Made by a program: the position numbers and the translations under genes
Notes under the pieces: model-generated
What the model saw: the letters and a program-made list of their open reading frames with translations, nothing else
Told to the model about the DNA's origin: nothing
The model's database searches: none
In this document: piece after piece, positions 34,385 to 36,656 of the stretch
Numbering within the stretch: the first letter of the stretch is position 1
How the letters are laid out: the number at the start of each line of letters is the position of its first letter
DNA from: Alkalibaculum bacchi
Lineage (GTDB): Bacteria > Bacillota > Clostridia > Eubacteriales > Alkalibacteraceae
Direction of reading: 5' to 3'
Assembly: GCF_937875145.1 (NCBI RefSeq)
Contig: NZ_CALNCS010000080.1
Location: 1 to 36,656, forward strand
DNA length: 36,656 bases

Positions 34385-34545
34385 TTAGGGGACATTTCTC
34401 ATCTTTTATCTCTTTTCTTCTATTTGCAAATAAAATTTATAAAATTACAACTTATGTTGGAAACTAATTGAATAAATTGTAAATATATGTAATAATAAAA
34501 CCAAATAGATATTCCTGTTTGAGAATAAAAAAGAGGGTGAATCTC

Positions 34546-35484
34546 ATGCCAAGAACCGCAAGACGTAAAGACCCAGAACTCCCACACCACGTCATGTGCA
34601 GAAGCATCAGTGAAATCAGACTCTTCAGAAACGACAACGATAAAATAAAATACCTCCAACTAATGGCACTCTACTGCCAAAAATTCGAGTGCAAAGTTTT
34701 AGCCTACTGCCTAATGGACACCCATGTCCACATTCAACTAGATCCTAAGGGCTACGATATCTCCAAATTCATGCATGGCTTAAACCTTTGTTACGCTCAG
34801 TATTACAATCGAAAGTACCGACGTCACGGTCATGTCTTTCAAAACAGATTTCTTAATAAGGTAATCGATGTAGACGAATACAATCTAGCGGTCTCCGCAT
34901 ACATACACAACAACCCAAAAGATTTATCCGACTATTACGACCGTATCGATGAATATTACTTCTCATCCTACGGCATCTACCTAGACAAACATCCTGATGA
35001 TTTTGGCTTAATAGACACAGACTTTATCTTGTCTCAGTTTGGCAAGAGCCCTAAGTTAGCTCAGAAAGTATATGCAGAGTTTGTAACCTCCTGCAACAAG
35101 GTTATTCAAAAAGAGAAACTTTTCGACATCATAGAAAAATTTGTCTCCACTGAACCCTACGAATACCGTAGCGAACGATATATCTACTACCGAGAACTAA
35201 AAGCAAATCAAGTCATAGAAATAGTAGCAAAAACCTTTAACATAAATAATCCAGAGTTTATAAAGATTAAGTATAGTCATAGCATCACAGATTTTAAAGC
35301 AGTATCAATATTTTTAATGAGATGCCTCTGTAATTATAGTTATAAAGAGATCTGTAAGGAAATCGGCAATCTTACCCTATCTCAAGTAGCTAAACTTAAC
35401 CGAAAAGGTTTTGAGCTGATACAAAGTGATCCAAAGTATCAAAGCCTGCTACCAGACCTACTTGAGAAAATTAAGGTAGCCTAA
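34546..35484 (+). CDS. REP-associated tyrosine (Y1/HUH) transposase
   Basis: The protein has 312 residues from the ATG at 34546, which has GAGGGTG upstream; a TTG at 34519 is in frame but precedes that site. The Y1 transposase core is seen in the N-terminal half: PRTARRKDPELPHHVMCRS, YCLMDTHVHIQL (the HUH metal-binding HVH), the YYNRKYRRHGHVFQNRF segment and AVSAYIHNNPK, typical of the TnpA_REP/RAYT group. The C-terminal half contains a DnaA-like/helix-turn-helix looking part (CNYSYKEICKEIGNLTLSQVAKLNRKG). It nicks and joins single-stranded DNA at the element ends. No visible inactivating change. Confidence 0.88.
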   Translation: MPRTARRKDPELPHHVMCRSISEIRLFRNDNDKIKYLQLMALYCQKFECKVLAYCLMDTHVHIQLDPKGYDISKFMHGLNLCYAQYYNRKYRRHGHVFQNRFLNKVIDVDEYNLAVSAYIHNNPKDLSDYYDRIDEYYFSSYGIYLDKHPDDFGLIDTDFILSQFGKSPKLAQKVYAEFVTSCNKVIQKEKLFDIIEKFVSTEPYEYRSERYIYYRELKANQVIEIVAKTFNINNPEFIKIKYSHSITDFKAVSIFLMRCLCNYSYKEICKEIGNLTLSQVAKLNRKGFELIQSDPKYQSLLPDLLEKIKVA

Positions 35485-35672
35485 CCGCCTATTAAGAGTA
35501 ATCAATATAATTTGAGACCACTATAAGATGGTCTTAGAGCTATGTAACAATTTCTAAAAATTCCCTATATAATGCTTATCAAAACTAGTTAGGCACTATT
35601 TTTTTGCCCAAAAATCTTCATTTAAAGAAACCAAATGTACTATTTCGTCTCTAAACTGCCAAAAGTACAGAC
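35485..35672. other. Right internal non-coding part of the transposase element
   Basis: Non-coding. AGACCA (35516-35521) and TGGTCT (35530-35535) form a small hairpin shortly after the transposase stop, without a U-tract. No ribosome binding site precedes the ATG at 35673. Confidence 0.4.
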
Positions 35673-36104
35673 ATGTCCCCTAGTTATATATATAGTTTAT
35701 CAAAACTAAGCAGCGTTCCATGGTCTACATTATCTGATATATGTTCAGGTAAGACAGACCTTAATAGATGCAGTGTAAAAACACTTTCCAAACTATCTAA
35801 AGTACTCGAGATACCTATTGAAGATATTATTAAACTAGAAATAGGAACAAAAGAGGATATAGATGATGGAAAGCCTCAAGATAAATCTTATTTAGAAACA
35901 AATTTATCGGAGACTTTAGATAAATCATTAAGAGCCTATGTTCAAGGTGAAAAAGAAGAAGTGCTCCACTTGGATTGCCTATGGAACGAGCTCTATGGTT
36001 CAATTAATGCAGACCTTTGGGCAGGCTATATTACAGAGGAGCAAGCAAGTTATTTAAGAAAAGAATATCTCTATGGAGAAACACAGGAGGATTTAGATGA
36101 TTGA
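35673..36104 (+). CDS. HipB-like HTH regulator, start codon supplied by the transposon end
   Basis: The frame of 143 residues begins at the ATG inside the element's right inverted end (MSP comes from ATGTCCCCT). Native sequence resumes at SYIYSLSKLSSVPWSTLSDICSGKTD, an HTH of the type found in clostridial antitoxins, followed by CSVKTLSKLSKVLEIPIEDIIKLE. The C-terminal part is acidic and contains WAGYITEEQASYLRKEYLYGE. Family members normally start only a few residues before YxxSK, so almost nothing is lost. No good ribosome site lies upstream. The gene overlaps the following HipA-like gene by seven bases (ATGATTGA). It is predicted to neutralise that kinase and to repress the operon. Confidence 0.75.
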   Translation: MSPSYIYSLSKLSSVPWSTLSDICSGKTDLNRCSVKTLSKLSKVLEIPIEDIIKLEIGTKEDIDDGKPQDKSYLETNLSETLDKSLRAYVQGEKEEVLHLDCLWNELYGSINADLWAGYITEEQASYLRKEYLYGETQEDLDD

Positions 36105-36656
36105 TTTTACATCATGTGAGATAAATAAATTTAAAGCTTATGGTGGTGCAAACGGAAATAAAATCAATATCCTTTATGAAGGTAAAAGTTATATGCTAAA
36201 ATTTCCACCTGTACCCAGCAGAAACAAGTTGATGAGTTATACAAATGGATGTATTAGTGAATATCTTGCCTGTAAGATATTTAGAGCCATTGGAATTAAC
36301 ACACAGGAAACTATATTGGGAACCTATACTGATAAGCGTGGCAAAGAAAAAATAGTAGTTGCTTGCAAAGATTTTACAACTGATGGGAAGAAACTAATGG
36401 AGTTTGCTCACTTAAAAAACACCTGTGTTGATAGTGAACAAAGTGGATATGGAAAGGAACTTTCATCCATTATGAAGGCAATAGACGAACAAACCCTGCT
36501 ACCATCAAGTGAGATTCGTTCGTTCTTTTGGGATATGTTTATAGTAGATGCATTGCTTGGAAATTTTGATAGACATAATGGGAACTGGGGATTACTGATA
36601 GATGAAAAATTAAAAACTGTGGAAATAGCTCCAGTTTATGATTGTGGTTCTTGCCT
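36098..36656 (+). CDS. HipA-like serine/threonine kinase, partial (3' end outside window)
   Basis: The gene starts at the ATG at 36098, overlapping the HTH stop, with AGGAGG upstream, and runs open to the window edge (186 codons). It has the HipA kinase features: the ATP-binding Lys35 in YMLKFPPVPS, YTNGCISEYLACKIFRAIGI, the catalytic loop DALLGNFDRHNGNWG (D158, H160, N163) and the metal-binding APVYDCGS (D182). HipA toxins phosphorylate translation factors such as tRNA synthetases and cause dormancy; CtkA-type relatives phosphorylate other targets. The N-terminal HipA_N coupling domain seen in classic HipA is absent, so this is the shorter CtkA/HipT-like form. The target is unknown. Confidence 0.85.

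Larger units (their letters stand above)
27524..34385 (-). mobile_element. Prophage remnant: tail, lysis and recombinase end
   Basis: Seven intact genes and one broken gene on the minus strand follow the late-gene order of clostridial siphoviruses: tail endopeptidase-like protein, receptor-binding-like protein, holin, amidase, then a SHOCT-like gene and three recombinase genes. Head, portal, terminase, upstream tail and replication genes are missing. The upstream side ends abruptly at the transposase element starting at 34386, so this is a deletion remnant, not a complete prophage. Confidence 0.8.
34386..35682 (+). mobile_element. REP-associated (Y1) transposase element with inverted ends
   Basis: TAGGGGACAT at 34386-34395 is the exact inverted complement of ATGTCCCCTA at 35673-35682. 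Between them is one Y1-type transposase gene. The element is about 1.3 kb. The left boundary coincides with the point where the phage tail gene breaks off. The flanking sequences do not look like the two halves of one gene: phage tail on the left, a regulator on the right. Insertion was therefore probably followed or accompanied by a deletion. GGGGAC ends of this kind are common next to clostridial transposases of this family. Confidence 0.75.

Overview
The window is AT-rich, gene-dense DNA with strong AGGAGG-type ribosome binding sites, TTGACA/TATAAT promoters and frequent GTG/TTG starts. It carries the Gram-positive rapZ-yvcK-whiA cluster, a dnaE-pfkA-pyk run and clostridial-type phage lysis and recombinase genes. 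Together these point to a low-GC Bacillota chromosome, most likely class Clostridia. The genus cannot be named from the sequence.

Core region (1-15725). murB (cut by the left edge) and a solute-binding-like protein lie on the minus strand. Facing away from them is a tight plus-strand operon: PHP phosphoesterase, rapZ, yvcK, whiA, closed by a 20-bp stem hairpin. Next come dnaE (DNA polymerase III alpha), pfkA and pyk. dnaE is split by a 2914-nt group II intron (8418-11331) with a full-length reverse transcriptase/maturase/HNH protein. Removing the intron rejoins two exons precisely inside a Met codon and gives an uninterrupted 1163-aa polymerase, so an essential replication gene apparently depends on intron splicing.

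Sensory and transport region (15749-23404). On the minus strand are an OmpR-type response regulator, a WalK/PhoR-like histidine kinase (4-nt overlap) and a lipoprotein with a propeller-like body. A TetR-family regulator is divergent from an MFS exporter, with inverted repeats around the MFS promoter. rlmD-type 23S rRNA methyltransferase follows. A short dispersed repeat (core AAGGTGGTAAG) occurs in intergenic DNA after pyk and after the MFS gene.

Accessory region (23405-36656). Downstream of rlmD is a mosaic of mobile DNA: a short serine recombinase with a perfect 19-bp palindrome over its promoter, a small lipoprotein, a repeat-bearing non-coding stretch and a 682-aa protein of unrecognised function. 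On the minus strand is the end of a prophage: a 5'-truncated tail gene, a tail/receptor-binding-like protein, holin, amidase, a SHOCT-like protein and a three-gene recombinase block. A REP-associated (Y1) transposase element with matching inverted ends (34386-35682) cuts the tail gene exactly at its left end. At its right end it supplies the ATG that opens the reading frame of a HipB-like HTH gene. That gene overlaps a HipA-like kinase that runs off the right edge. The best candidates for follow-up are the intron-split dnaE, the 682-aa cargo gene and the transposon/toxin-antitoxin junction.
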